The translations under genes were made by a program, and so were the position numbers. DNA of 40,005 nt from Pandoraea sp. ASV26 (GTDB lineage: Bacteria; Pseudomonadota; Gammaproteobacteria; Burkholderiales; Burkholderiaceae). The notes under the pieces were generated by a model. It was not told where the DNA came from and did no database searches. It worked only from the letters and a program-made list of their open reading frames with translations. This document shows positions 33,483 through 40,005 of this stretch, in pieces. Every line of letters starts with the position of its first letter. Position 1 is the first letter of the stretch. The DNA is taken from positions 1-40,005 of the forward strand of contig NZ_JAELTP010000047.1 in NCBI RefSeq assembly GCF_016428915.1, given 5' to 3'.

Positions 33483-35253
33483 ATAGGGGTGCGACGGAGT
33501 GCCGCATTGGCGCATCTGAAGGTTGAGTGATGGGCTGAAGACGACTGGCGGCCATTCGTTGCGCGATAGTGCGAGTCGCGCTAATGCTGGTAAAGCTGGC
33601 TCGCAAGAACCGGCGGCGCTCGTCTGGCAGCAAGGAAAGCGCCGTTTGCCCGGATCGATTGGGATGATGGGGGTTCCCGCCATAACGCAGCGCGGTCGTG
33701 AGCATATGGTCGGCGAGAACGGCGTTGTCGCCGACCTGGACATTGGCCGCAAGGGCATGCATGAGCGTATTGCCGTCTTGCGCGGGCACGTTGATGTTTG
33801 GGTTAAGTGCGAGTAGCGTTTCCGCCGCGCCGCAGTAGCCGCGCTGCGTCAGCCACAGCACGGGTGGTGTGCCGTCCGGATGCCGTTGTCCGAGGTCGAT
33901 GCCGCGGCGTTGGAACGATATGCCCAATTGAAGGAGCGACTCGTGTGGAAGCAGCAGGTCGTGGCCTTGCGCATGGAGCTGGCGCGCTTGTCTCGCCATG
34001 GCGGCGACGAACGGCGGCACGTTGCTCTCGGCGCTTGGCGCAAGTGGCTGCGTGGAAGGGGTGAGGGAGAGGCTGCGCCGTGCCGCTTCGCGGGCCAGGG
34101 CAATCATCTTTTGGCTCATCCGCACGTATTGCGAGACGCTGCCGGGCAGCAGCGAGAATGCCGCGACGCCGTCATGGTTTGGCTGGTCAAGGTCGCCGCC
34201 AAAACGCAATGCCAGAGTAATCATGAAAAAGGAGAGGAAGGATTGCCGCTTGAGATGCACCGCGGCCGCGAGGTGATGCATGAGGGTATTGCCGCGGCCG
34301 TCGGCGGTATTGCACTGCGCACCGGCCGAGAGCAGGGCTTCGGCCGCTGCGCAATAGCCGTTCAGCGCAAGCAATGAAACAGGCGGGGCGCCTTCGCCAG
34401 GGTGTTGCGAGAGTTGGGCGCCGTGCGACCGGAGCAATGTGCCGAGTTGGTAAAGGGAGGTATGAGGGATGAGCAAATCATGACCGTCCCGATGAATACG
34501 GTCGGCCTGCGCAGCCATTGCCGTGACCACTAGCGGCACATTTTTCGCGCTGACCTGATTGGCATCGGCGCCGAACTTCAGCAATGACGGTAGCCATTTC
34601 GGGGCGACCTGACTGCACAGATGGGCGAGCGGGAGATGAAAGCTCCCCGGGGCTTCGGATGTCGCGACATTGTTGGTCTTGTCGCGGCCGCTGAGGACCA
34701 GCACCCTGAGTGCGCAAGCGATAGCGGCGCTCGGTTCGGTGCAGGACGCCCCGTTCATGATCGAGTCGACAAACAGGCCCAGATAGGCCGATGGCAGTGC
34801 CGCAAATCGGAGCCAAAGCTGCAATCCTTCGTCGCTCAGCAGCAAGGCGAGGTCTTCGGCGCTCAGATCGCTGAGTCGAGTCTGGTCGAGCAGGACGCCG
34901 GCGTCCCTGAGTCTGACGAGGCTTCTGTCCCGCATCGACGAGCAAAGCAAGGTGGCCATCCCAAAGGTCAGTTCTGCGGCGCGCTCCGGGTTCGCGACCT
35001 GGCAACAGTCGATTAGCTCTCGACCCGCCGTCGTATTCATATTCATCAATGTTTCCCACGCTTGTTGCGACGAGCACCGCTCCTCTCGTTTGGCGCGCAG
35101 AAGGTGATCGAGCGTCATGTCGGATAACGCAGGCGGCGGGTTGCCGGTGGCGGAACGGTTCGGGACGAGGCGTGATTCGGGAGATCGTGTCGAGTCGGCC
35201 GAAGAAGATACTAATGAGAAAGCGGGTTGTGCCGCGACAGGGGATAAAGGCAT
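33481..35253 (-). CDS. Ankyrin-like repeat protein, two modules (paralogue 1)
   Basis: 590 residues; function unknown. Residues 1-45 are S-, P- and A-rich and probably disordered. Residues 46-237 form an N-terminal domain shared with the neighbouring paralogue (DEGLQLWLRFAALPSAYLGLF; LSHLCSQxAPxW). Two copies of a module of about 155 residues follow, at 238-393 and 411-571. Each carries VPxxVxAMxxQAxxLHxxGHDLLxPHxSLxQL, then GYCxAAExLL..., xDGxGNTLMHxLAA and LALRxGGxLDxPN-like ankyrin elements. No signal peptide or membrane segment; the start lacks a clear Shine-Dalgarno, so a later start is possible. The disordered N-terminus plus repeats fits a secreted effector, but no secretion genes lie nearby. 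Confidence is high that it is coding, low on role. Confidence 0.8.
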   Translation of the reverse strand: MPLSPVAAQPAFSLVSSSADSTRSPESRLVPNRSATGNPPPALSDMTLDHLLRAKREERCSSQQAWETLMNMNTTAGRELIDCCQVANPERAAELTFGMATLLCSSMRDRSLVRLRDAGVLLDQTRLSDLSAEDLALLLSDEGLQLWLRFAALPSAYLGLFVDSIMNGASCTEPSAAIACALRVLVLSGRDKTNNVATSEAPGSFHLPLAHLCSQVAPKWLPSLLKFGADANQVSAKNVPLVVTAMAAQADRIHRDGHDLLIPHTSLYQLGTLLRSHGAQLSQHPGEGAPPVSLLALNGYCAAAEALLSAGAQCNTADGRGNTLMHHLAAAVHLKRQSFLSFFMITLALRFGGDLDQPNHDGVAAFSLLPGSVSQYVRMSQKMIALAREAARRSLSLTPSTQPLAPSAESNVPPFVAAMARQARQLHAQGHDLLLPHESLLQLGISFQRRGIDLGQRHPDGTPPVLWLTQRGYCGAAETLLALNPNINVPAQDGNTLMHALAANVQVGDNAVLADHMLTTALRYGGNPHHPNRSGQTALSLLPDERRRFLRASFTSISATRTIAQRMAASRLQPITQPSDAPMRHSVAPL

Positions 35254-35379
35254 GAGGATGTGCGCAGGTAGAGGTCTTCAGATGAGCCGTGGCAACGGAG
35301 TCTCGTCGCCGGGCAATGCCATTGCTGCCAGCGAATCCGTGATTCCCGGATGCCGGCTGATGTCATACGGACGTGCTGG

Positions 35380-36717
35380 CTAAATGAGTGATTTGATGCG
35401 CAAAAGCGCCGTGTTGCGAACGGTGTCGATGAATTGCCCCTCTATCTGCGGGGCCATGGACAACGACGCCGGTATCGACGAACGGGGGGTGTGTCCGGCG
35501 GTATTGGGTTGCGTCAGATCGCCGCCGTAGCGTGCAGCGACGATGAGGGCGTAATGGGCAAGGTGGTCAACCTTGGTGTGATCTGTCCTTGCCGGGTTAT
35601 CGCGCAAGCGAACGACGCAGGCGAGGTGGTGCATGAGTGTGTTGCCAAAGCGGTCGGGGCTATTCGGATTGGCGCCGGCGCTCAGTAAGGCTTCGGCCGC
35701 GCCGCACAGCCCGTGGAATGCGAGGAGGGCGACAGCCGGTATGCCGTCGCTGTTCATCTGGTTCAGATCTGCGCCTTCGCGCCAGAGCAGTTGCGCGAGT
35801 TGACGGAGTGAGTCGTGCACATCCAGAGGGTCGTAACCGGCGCTGTAAAGACGAAGGGCTTGGGCGCGCATGGCGACCGCCACCAATGGCAGGCCCTGGC
35901 TATTGAGCTGATTCGGGCTTGCCCCGAGTTCAAGTAGCCGGCGCAGCCATTGCGGCGCAATCTGACTGCACAAATGAGAGAGCGGATTGTCGGGGGCGGT
36001 GCCGGTCGGGTTCGACGGTGGCGCGTTGGTGCTGTCGCGGCCGCACGCCACCAGCACGTGAAGGATCTTGTCAATGCGAGCCTGGTCTTCTGCGCAGGCG
36101 ATACCAAAGACGTCGGATCCATCGAACACCCTCATATAGCTGGTCGGTGTCGCTGCATATTCCAACCAGAGCATCAGACCTTCGTCGCTTCGCAACAATG
36201 CGGTGTCCTCCGGGCGCAGTTGCTGGGCACGTGCCGGTACCAGAAAGATACCGGCGTCGGCCAGACGATCCAGGGAACGCGCCGCTTCTTGTGTGGTCAG
36301 CAGCGTCACCATTTCACCGAACAGCGGCCCGTTGGGCGATACCGCGTCGCAAGCGTTGCGCAACTCACGGCTGGCAAAGGTTTGTGGGTTGACCAGCGCA
36401 TGCCAGATATCTTGCGGGGCATAGGTGTTTGAATTCCGGGCGTGGAGCCATTGACGCAATGTCATGGACGCCAACGGCCCGGTATCGATGTTTGGGTGGC
36501 GGCGAGGCGGCGCGGCACCGGTGGCGGGCGCGCTGCGGTTGAGCATGCTGACGGCGGGGTCAGCGATGGGGTTGAGGCCGGGCATAGCGTTTGGGCGCAG
36601 GGCGGTGGGAAAGCCGCATGGTTGCGCATCTGCCGCGGGCGCGTTTTGGCATTCGTGCGTTGGGGGTATCGATGGTGGACGTATCGGTAGGAACTGAGGC
36701 GAATTACAATGCGACAT
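35380..36717 (-). CDS. Ankyrin-like repeat protein, one module (paralogue 2)
   Basis: 445 residues; function unknown. Pro/Ser/Asn-rich disordered lead to about residue 84, then a domain (MTLRQWLHARNSNTYAPQDIW ... RSDEGLMLWLEYAATPTSYMRVFDG) matching paralogue 1. One ankyrin-like module follows at 276-445 (LPLVAVAMRAQALRLYSAGYDPL; LCGAAEALLSAGANPNSPDRFGNTLMHHLA; VAARYGGDLTQPNTAGHTP). It lies 126 bases upstream of paralogue 1 on the same strand, so the pair arose by tandem duplication and is likely co-transcribed. No signal peptide; no strong ribosome site at ATG 36717. It diverges from the DUF1415 gene. Confidence 0.8.
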   Translation of the reverse strand: MSHCNSPQFLPIRPPSIPPTHECQNAPAADAQPCGFPTALRPNAMPGLNPIADPAVSMLNRSAPATGAAPPRRHPNIDTGPLASMTLRQWLHARNSNTYAPQDIWHALVNPQTFASRELRNACDAVSPNGPLFGEMVTLLTTQEAARSLDRLADAGIFLVPARAQQLRPEDTALLRSDEGLMLWLEYAATPTSYMRVFDGSDVFGIACAEDQARIDKILHVLVACGRDSTNAPPSNPTGTAPDNPLSHLCSQIAPQWLRRLLELGASPNQLNSQGLPLVAVAMRAQALRLYSAGYDPLDVHDSLRQLAQLLWREGADLNQMNSDGIPAVALLAFHGLCGAAEALLSAGANPNSPDRFGNTLMHHLACVVRLRDNPARTDHTKVDHLAHYALIVAARYGGDLTQPNTAGHTPRSSIPASLSMAPQIEGQFIDTVRNTALLRIKSLI

Positions 36718-36762
36718 TCATGATTCATCGCTATGTTTTGTATGCCGGAGAGGACTTTGCCA

Positions 36763-37410
36763 GTGTCTGATGCCACGCTTGAATCGTTGGAGAGTCCGGA
36801 GCATGAGGCCGTGATTGCGGCGACGCGTCATTGGCTGACTCGCGCGGTAATCGGGCTCAATCTGTGCCCTTTCGCGAAGGCGGTGCACGTCAAGGATCAG
36901 ATTCGCTACGTCGTGAGTACGGCGCGCGATATGGAAGGCGCACTGCTGGCGTTGGAGCGCGAGTTGCAGTGGCTGGCCGCGGCCGATGCGCAGGCTGTCG
37001 ACACGACGCTGCTGATCCTGCCGCACGCGCTACTCGATTTTCACGAGTACAACGACGCGCTGTTTTTCGCGGAGCGCATGCTCAAACAATTGCAGCTCGA
37101 AGGCGAGTTGCAGATCGCGAGCTTTCATCCGGACTATCAATTCGAAGGCACGGCTCCGGATGATGCGGAGAACTACACGAACCGTTCGCCATATCCGATT
37201 CTGCATCTGCTGCGTGAGTCGAGCATCGATCGCGCGGTGGAGGCGTTCCCGGAGGCCGAGACGATCTTCGAGCGCAACGAGGCCCTCATGCGCAAGATGG
37301 GCGTGGCGGGCTATCACGCGTGGATGGCACAACCGGCCGAAGATGAAGACGGCGCGAACGACAACGCGATCGATGGCGCTGACGAGGAGGGCGGTAAGGC
37401 GGGGAAGTGA
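36763..37410 (+). CDS. DUF1415 family protein
   Basis: 215 residues from GTG 36763, eight bases past GGAGAGGA. Upstream in-frame ATGs at 36733 and 36742 lack a ribosome site and would add 10 or 7 residues. It contains the family pattern HEAVIAATRHWLTRAVIGLNLCPFAKAVHVKDQIRYVVS and later FHPDYQFEGTAPDDAENYTNRSPYPILHLLRE, a soluble protein of unknown function that is widespread in proteobacteria. The acidic C-terminal tail is low-complexity (EDEDGANDN). It stands between the ankyrin-like pair (divergent) and a tRNA gene, with a terminator 150 bases downstream. Confidence 0.9.
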   Translation: MSDATLESLESPEHEAVIAATRHWLTRAVIGLNLCPFAKAVHVKDQIRYVVSTARDMEGALLALERELQWLAAADAQAVDTTLLILPHALLDFHEYNDALFFAERMLKQLQLEGELQIASFHPDYQFEGTAPDDAENYTNRSPYPILHLLRESSIDRAVEAFPEAETIFERNEALMRKMGVAGYHAWMAQPAEDEDGANDNAIDGADEEGGKAGK

Positions 37411-37556
37411 GGTGCCCGGCAGATATCTCTGCCAGTGCTTGGGGTATCAGGGGGCACGGAGAGGAGGCGACACCGTGGTACCCCCGGCAATACCCCCAAA
37501 CGTCATTCGTTGGATCGCCGTTCGAGTGCCGCGAGCGATTTCCGGACGACAAAAAC

Positions 37557-37592
37557 AAAAAAGCCGCACGACATATTCGGGCGGCTTTTTTG
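37557..37592. terminator. Bidirectional terminator before tRNA-Thr
   Basis: AAAAAAGCCGC and GCGGCTTTTTT pair around a 13-base centre, giving A- and T-rich flanks on both sides. It ends the DUF1415 gene (plus) and the tRNA transcript (minus). The surrounding 37411-37645 holds no other gene. Confidence 0.85.
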
Positions 37593-37645
37593 CTGACTGC
37601 TAAGGACTACGTCTTGCTTGCATAACCAGGGACTGAAGAAGTCGC

Positions 37646-37721
37646 TGGTGCCGGAGAGAGGAATCGAACCCCCGACCTTCTCATTACGAATGAGCTGCTC
37701 TACCGACTGAGCTACTCCGGC
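37646..37721 (-). tRNA. tRNA-Thr(CGT)
   Basis: 76 bases including an encoded CCA end. Acceptor stem GCCGGAG pairs with CTCCGGC. The D-arm has AGCTCAGTCGGTAGAGC, the anticodon loop is TTCGTAA (anticodon CGT, codon ACG) and the T-arm has GGTTCGATTCC. The sequence is close to Escherichia coli tRNA-Thr(CGT), including the G27-A43 mismatch. It lies alone; no integrase or attachment duplication is seen beside it. Confidence 0.95.
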
Positions 37722-37896
37722 GCTGCGAAGAAGTGAGATAATAGCAGACTTTCCACGTTTGTCACGACTTTTTTCAAAGATTTTTTGCTGGCGCTGCGTG
37801 AGTTACGCGTAAATCCTTGAAATTTCAGAAATCCTGCGCTCGCGTCGTCGCGACGTTTTTGCCGACGCGACGACGTTCTCCCACCTTCTCTCGACC

Positions 37897-38910
37897 TTAC
37901 TTCGCGCTGTCTTCGAGGTGATAGGCGGTCACGCGCTCGACTTCCTGCTTCGAGCCGAGGAACACGGCCACGCGTTCATGCAGTTTCTGCGGCTGGACCT
38001 CCAGAATGCGCTGCATGCCGTTCGTGGCCGCGCCGCCAGCCTGTTCCACCAGGAAGCTCATCGGGTTGGCTTCGTACATGATGCGCAGCTTGCCCGGCTT
38101 GTCCGGGTCGCGCTTGTCGGCCGGGTACATGAACACGCCGCCGCGCGTGAGAATGCGATGCACGTCCGCCACCATCGAGGCGATCCAGCGCATGTTGAAG
38201 TCCTTGCCGCGCACGCCTTCCTTGCCCTGAAGCAACTCGCTGACGTAGCGCTGCACCGGCGGATACCAGTGACGCTCGTTCGACATGTTGATCGCGAACT
38301 CCTTCGTGTCCTCGGGAATACGCATGCCTTCCTGCGTCAGCACCCACGACCCCATCTCGCGATCGAGTGTGAAGCAGTTCACGCCATGCCCCGTCGTGAG
38401 CACCAGCACCGTTTGCGGGCCATACACCGCATAACCGGCCGCGACCTGTTGCGTGCCCGGTTGCAGGAAGTCCTTTTCCGTCGGGTCCGTCACGCCGTCC
38501 GGGCAGCGCAGCACCGAGAAGATCGTGCCGATCGACACGTTCACGTCAATGTTCGACGAGCCGTCGAGCGGATCGAACATCAACAGGTATTCGCCCTGCG
38601 GATAACGGTTCGGAATGTGGAAGACGTCTTCCATCTCTTCAGACGCCATGGCCGCGAGGTGGCCGCCCCATTCGTTCGCTTCGAGCATGATCTCGTTGGA
38701 GATCACGTCGAGCTTCTTCTGGACTTCGCCTTGCACGTTCTCGCTGCCCGCACTGCCCAGCACGCCACCCAGCGCGCCCTTGGACACGGCATGGCTGATC
38801 GACTTGCACGCGCGCGCAACAACTTCGATCAGCAGACGCAGCTCGGCAGGAATGTTGTTGAACTCCCGCTGCTGTTCGATGAGATATTGGGTAAGGGTCT
38901 TGCGCCGCAT
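37897..38910 (-). CDS. fbp: Fructose-1,6-bisphosphatase, class I
   Basis: 337 residues, start ATG 38910 five bases after GGAGG. It hydrolyses fructose 1,6-bisphosphate to fructose 6-phosphate in gluconeogenesis, cytoplasmic, Mg-dependent. Metal-binding DPLDGSSN is at residues 113-120, with Glu91/Glu92 in [41 protein letters not shown] is the sugar-phosphate-binding end. It stands alone on the minus strand, with tRNA-Thr downstream and the aspartate carbamoyltransferase gene upstream. Confidence 0.97.
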   Translation of the reverse strand: MRRKTLTQYLIEQQREFNNIPAELRLLIEVVARACKSISHAVSKGALGGVLGSAGSENVQGEVQKKLDVISNEIMLEANEWGGHLAAMASEEMEDVFHIPNRYPQGEYLLMFDPLDGSSNIDVNVSIGTIFSVLRCPDGVTDPTEKDFLQPGTQQVAAGYAVYGPQTVLVLTTGHGVNCFTLDREMGSWVLTQEGMRIPEDTKEFAINMSNERHWYPPVQRYVSELLQGKEGVRGKDFNMRWIASMVADVHRILTRGGVFMYPADKRDPDKPGKLRIMYEANPMSFLVEQAGGAATNGMQRILEVQPQKLHERVAVFLGSKQEVERVTAYHLEDSAK

Positions 38911-38976
38911 GTGGGCCTCCGGAAAAGCAAAAAAAGCGTACCTATTCGATTTGGTCGCAATTTTACTCGTATACGC

Positions 38977-39011
38977 GCGCTGCCCCCGCGAAAAATCCTC
39001 GGGGGCAGCGC
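38977..39011. terminator. Hairpin downstream of aspartate carbamoyltransferase gene
   Basis: GCGCTGCCCCC (38977-38987) and its exact complement GGGGGCAGCGC (39001-39011) enclose a 13-base loop. It sits 51 bases after the upstream stop codon. There is no clean T-run, so termination efficiency is uncertain. Confidence 0.55.
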
Positions 39012-39062
39012 AATTTCAGGTGTGGCTGAGGTAGGTCTCGGTGTTTTCCGAGCGATGGCCGA

Positions 39063-40005
39063 TCAGTCGAGGCCGTCGAACAGGGCGTCGTCCGGGCCGA
39101 TGTGCGACGGCGCGCGCCATGCGGCGTCGCGCAGGCTGTGCTGCACCTGCTTGTCCACGCCGAGCAGAATCGCGAAGATCGCCATGCGCACCGGGATGCC
39201 ATTGTCCGTCTGACGGAAGATCGCCAGTCGGGGATCGTGATTCAGATCCGTCGACAGATCGTTCGCGCCCGGCCGGCTGTCGCGCGGCAGCGGGTGCATG
39301 ATGATCGTGCGAGCGTCGCAGTACTGGTTGATGAGCGCTTCGTTGATCTGGAAGTCCGGCGTATAGCCCTCGATCGCCTCGTCGGCAAAGCGCTCTTTCT
39401 GGATGCGCGTGGCGTAGACCACGTCGGCACCGGCCAGATCGGCGAGCGATTGGCTCTGCACGATCACATGACCGTTCTGCGAGATCTGATCGAGAATGTA
39501 CGTCGGCATTTCCAGCGACGGCGGCGAGATCAGCGTGAACTTCAGGCCGCGATACAGCGCGAGCAGCTTGATGAGCGAGTGCACCGTGCGGCCGTAGCGC
39601 AGGTCGCCGACCATGGCGACGTGCGCGCCGTCGACCAGCTTGCCCAGACGCGAGAACTCGCGCCCGATCGTGTACAGGTCGAGAATCGCCTGGCTCGGGT
39701 GTTCGCCCGGGCCGTCGCCGCCGTTGATGACGGGAATGTTCGTGGCACGCGCGAATTCCGCGACCGAGCCCTTTTCCGGGTGACGTACGACGAGCGCGTC
39801 GACATAGCCGCTCATCACGCGGCTCGTGTCGTAGATCGATTCGCCCTTGGCCATCGACGAGAACGTGAAGCCGGTCGTGTCGCACACCGAGCCGCCAAGG
39901 CGGCAGAAGGCGGCGCCGAAGCTCACCCGGGTTCGGGTACTGGCTTCGAAGAACAGATTGCCGAGCACGGCGCCTTCGAGCACGCGCGAAATCTTCTGGC
40001 GGCGC
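39063..40005 (-). CDS. pyrB: Aspartate carbamoyltransferase, 5' end outside window
   Basis: About 314 residues visible; the frame stays open to the right edge (RRQKISRVLEGAVLGNLFFEASTRTR), so the start is beyond 40005. It condenses carbamoyl phosphate and aspartate in pyrimidine synthesis. Carbamoyl phosphate site STRTR, then GDGPGEHPSQAILDLYTI, and HPLPRDSRPGANDLSTDL near the C-terminus are diagnostic. The wording resembles the longer ATCase form of Burkholderiales rather than the catalytic chain of the operon-encoded type, a judgement from memory. It lies upstream of fbp on the same strand, separated by a hairpin. Confidence 0.92.
   Translation of the reverse strand, partial: RRQKISRVLEGAVLGNLFFEASTRTRVSFGAAFCRLGGSVCDTTGFTFSSMAKGESIYDTSRVMSGYVDALVVRHPEKGSVAEFARATNIPVINGGDGPGEHPSQAILDLYTIGREFSRLGKLVDGAHVAMVGDLRYGRTVHSLIKLLALYRGLKFTLISPPSLEMPTYILDQISQNGHVIVQSQSLADLAGADVVYATRIQKERFADEAIEGYTPDFQINEALINQYCDARTIIMHPLPRDSRPGANDLSTDLNHDPRLAIFRQTDNGIPVRMAIFAILLGVDKQVQHSLRDAAWRAPSHIGPDDALFDGLD

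Noticed and set aside
37646-37721. tRNA-Thr as an integration site for a genomic island
   Set aside because: No integrase, no duplicated 3' tRNA end and no mobile genes nearby; flanks are housekeeping.

Overview
The window looks like a chromosomal segment of a high-G+C betaproteobacterium of the Burkholderiaceae, most likely Pandoraea or a close relative. This is inferred from codon use, the fbp/aspartate carbamoyltransferase neighbourhood, Gram-negative porin and autotransporter genes, and protein wording typical of Burkholderiales; no 16S gene is present. No insertion sequence, prophage, integrase or CRISPR array was seen.

Layout. 1-3371: the end of one autotransporter and a complete second one with a coiled-coil, acidic passenger, closed by a 12-bp minisatellite and a bidirectional terminator. 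3403-4467: an outer-membrane porin. 4980-9786: a LysR regulator divergent from a glyoxalase-like protein, a beta-hydroxyacid dehydrogenase and an aldehyde dehydrogenase. 10183-11550: a solitary DUF3100 membrane protein. 11743-12561: two small lipoproteins. 13270-14894: a TetR/LysR regulator pair. 14989-15348: a HigA-like HTH protein.

15558-25796 (all minus strand) is the metabolic centrepiece. It encodes a SRPBCC protein, 2-aminomuconate semialdehyde dehydrogenase, 2-aminomuconate deaminase, 3-hydroxyanthranilate 3,4-dioxygenase, ACMS decarboxylase, a branched-chain-type solute-binding protein, a kynurenine-formamidase-like hydrolase (HGGYW) and LivH, LivM, LivG and LivF. Key residues known for the four ring-cleavage-pathway enzymes are in place at homologous positions. 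Together they would import an aromatic (kynurenine/anthranilate-like) compound, possibly deacylate it, and take 3-hydroxyanthranilate to 4-oxalocrotonate.

26017-31977: a LacI regulator with two abutting perfect palindromic operators, then an ABC importer (binding protein, two permeases, ATPase) and a cytoplasmic GpdQ-like metallophosphodiesterase, which suggests phosphodiester scavenging. 32077-33482: flavohaemoprotein Hmp preceded by two NsrR-like sites exactly 160 bp apart. 33481-36717: two paralogous ankyrin-like proteins of unknown function sharing a module of about 155 residues (two copies in one, one in the other). 36763-40005: a DUF1415 protein, tRNA-Thr(CGT), fructose-1,6-bisphosphatase and a 5'-truncated aspartate carbamoyltransferase.
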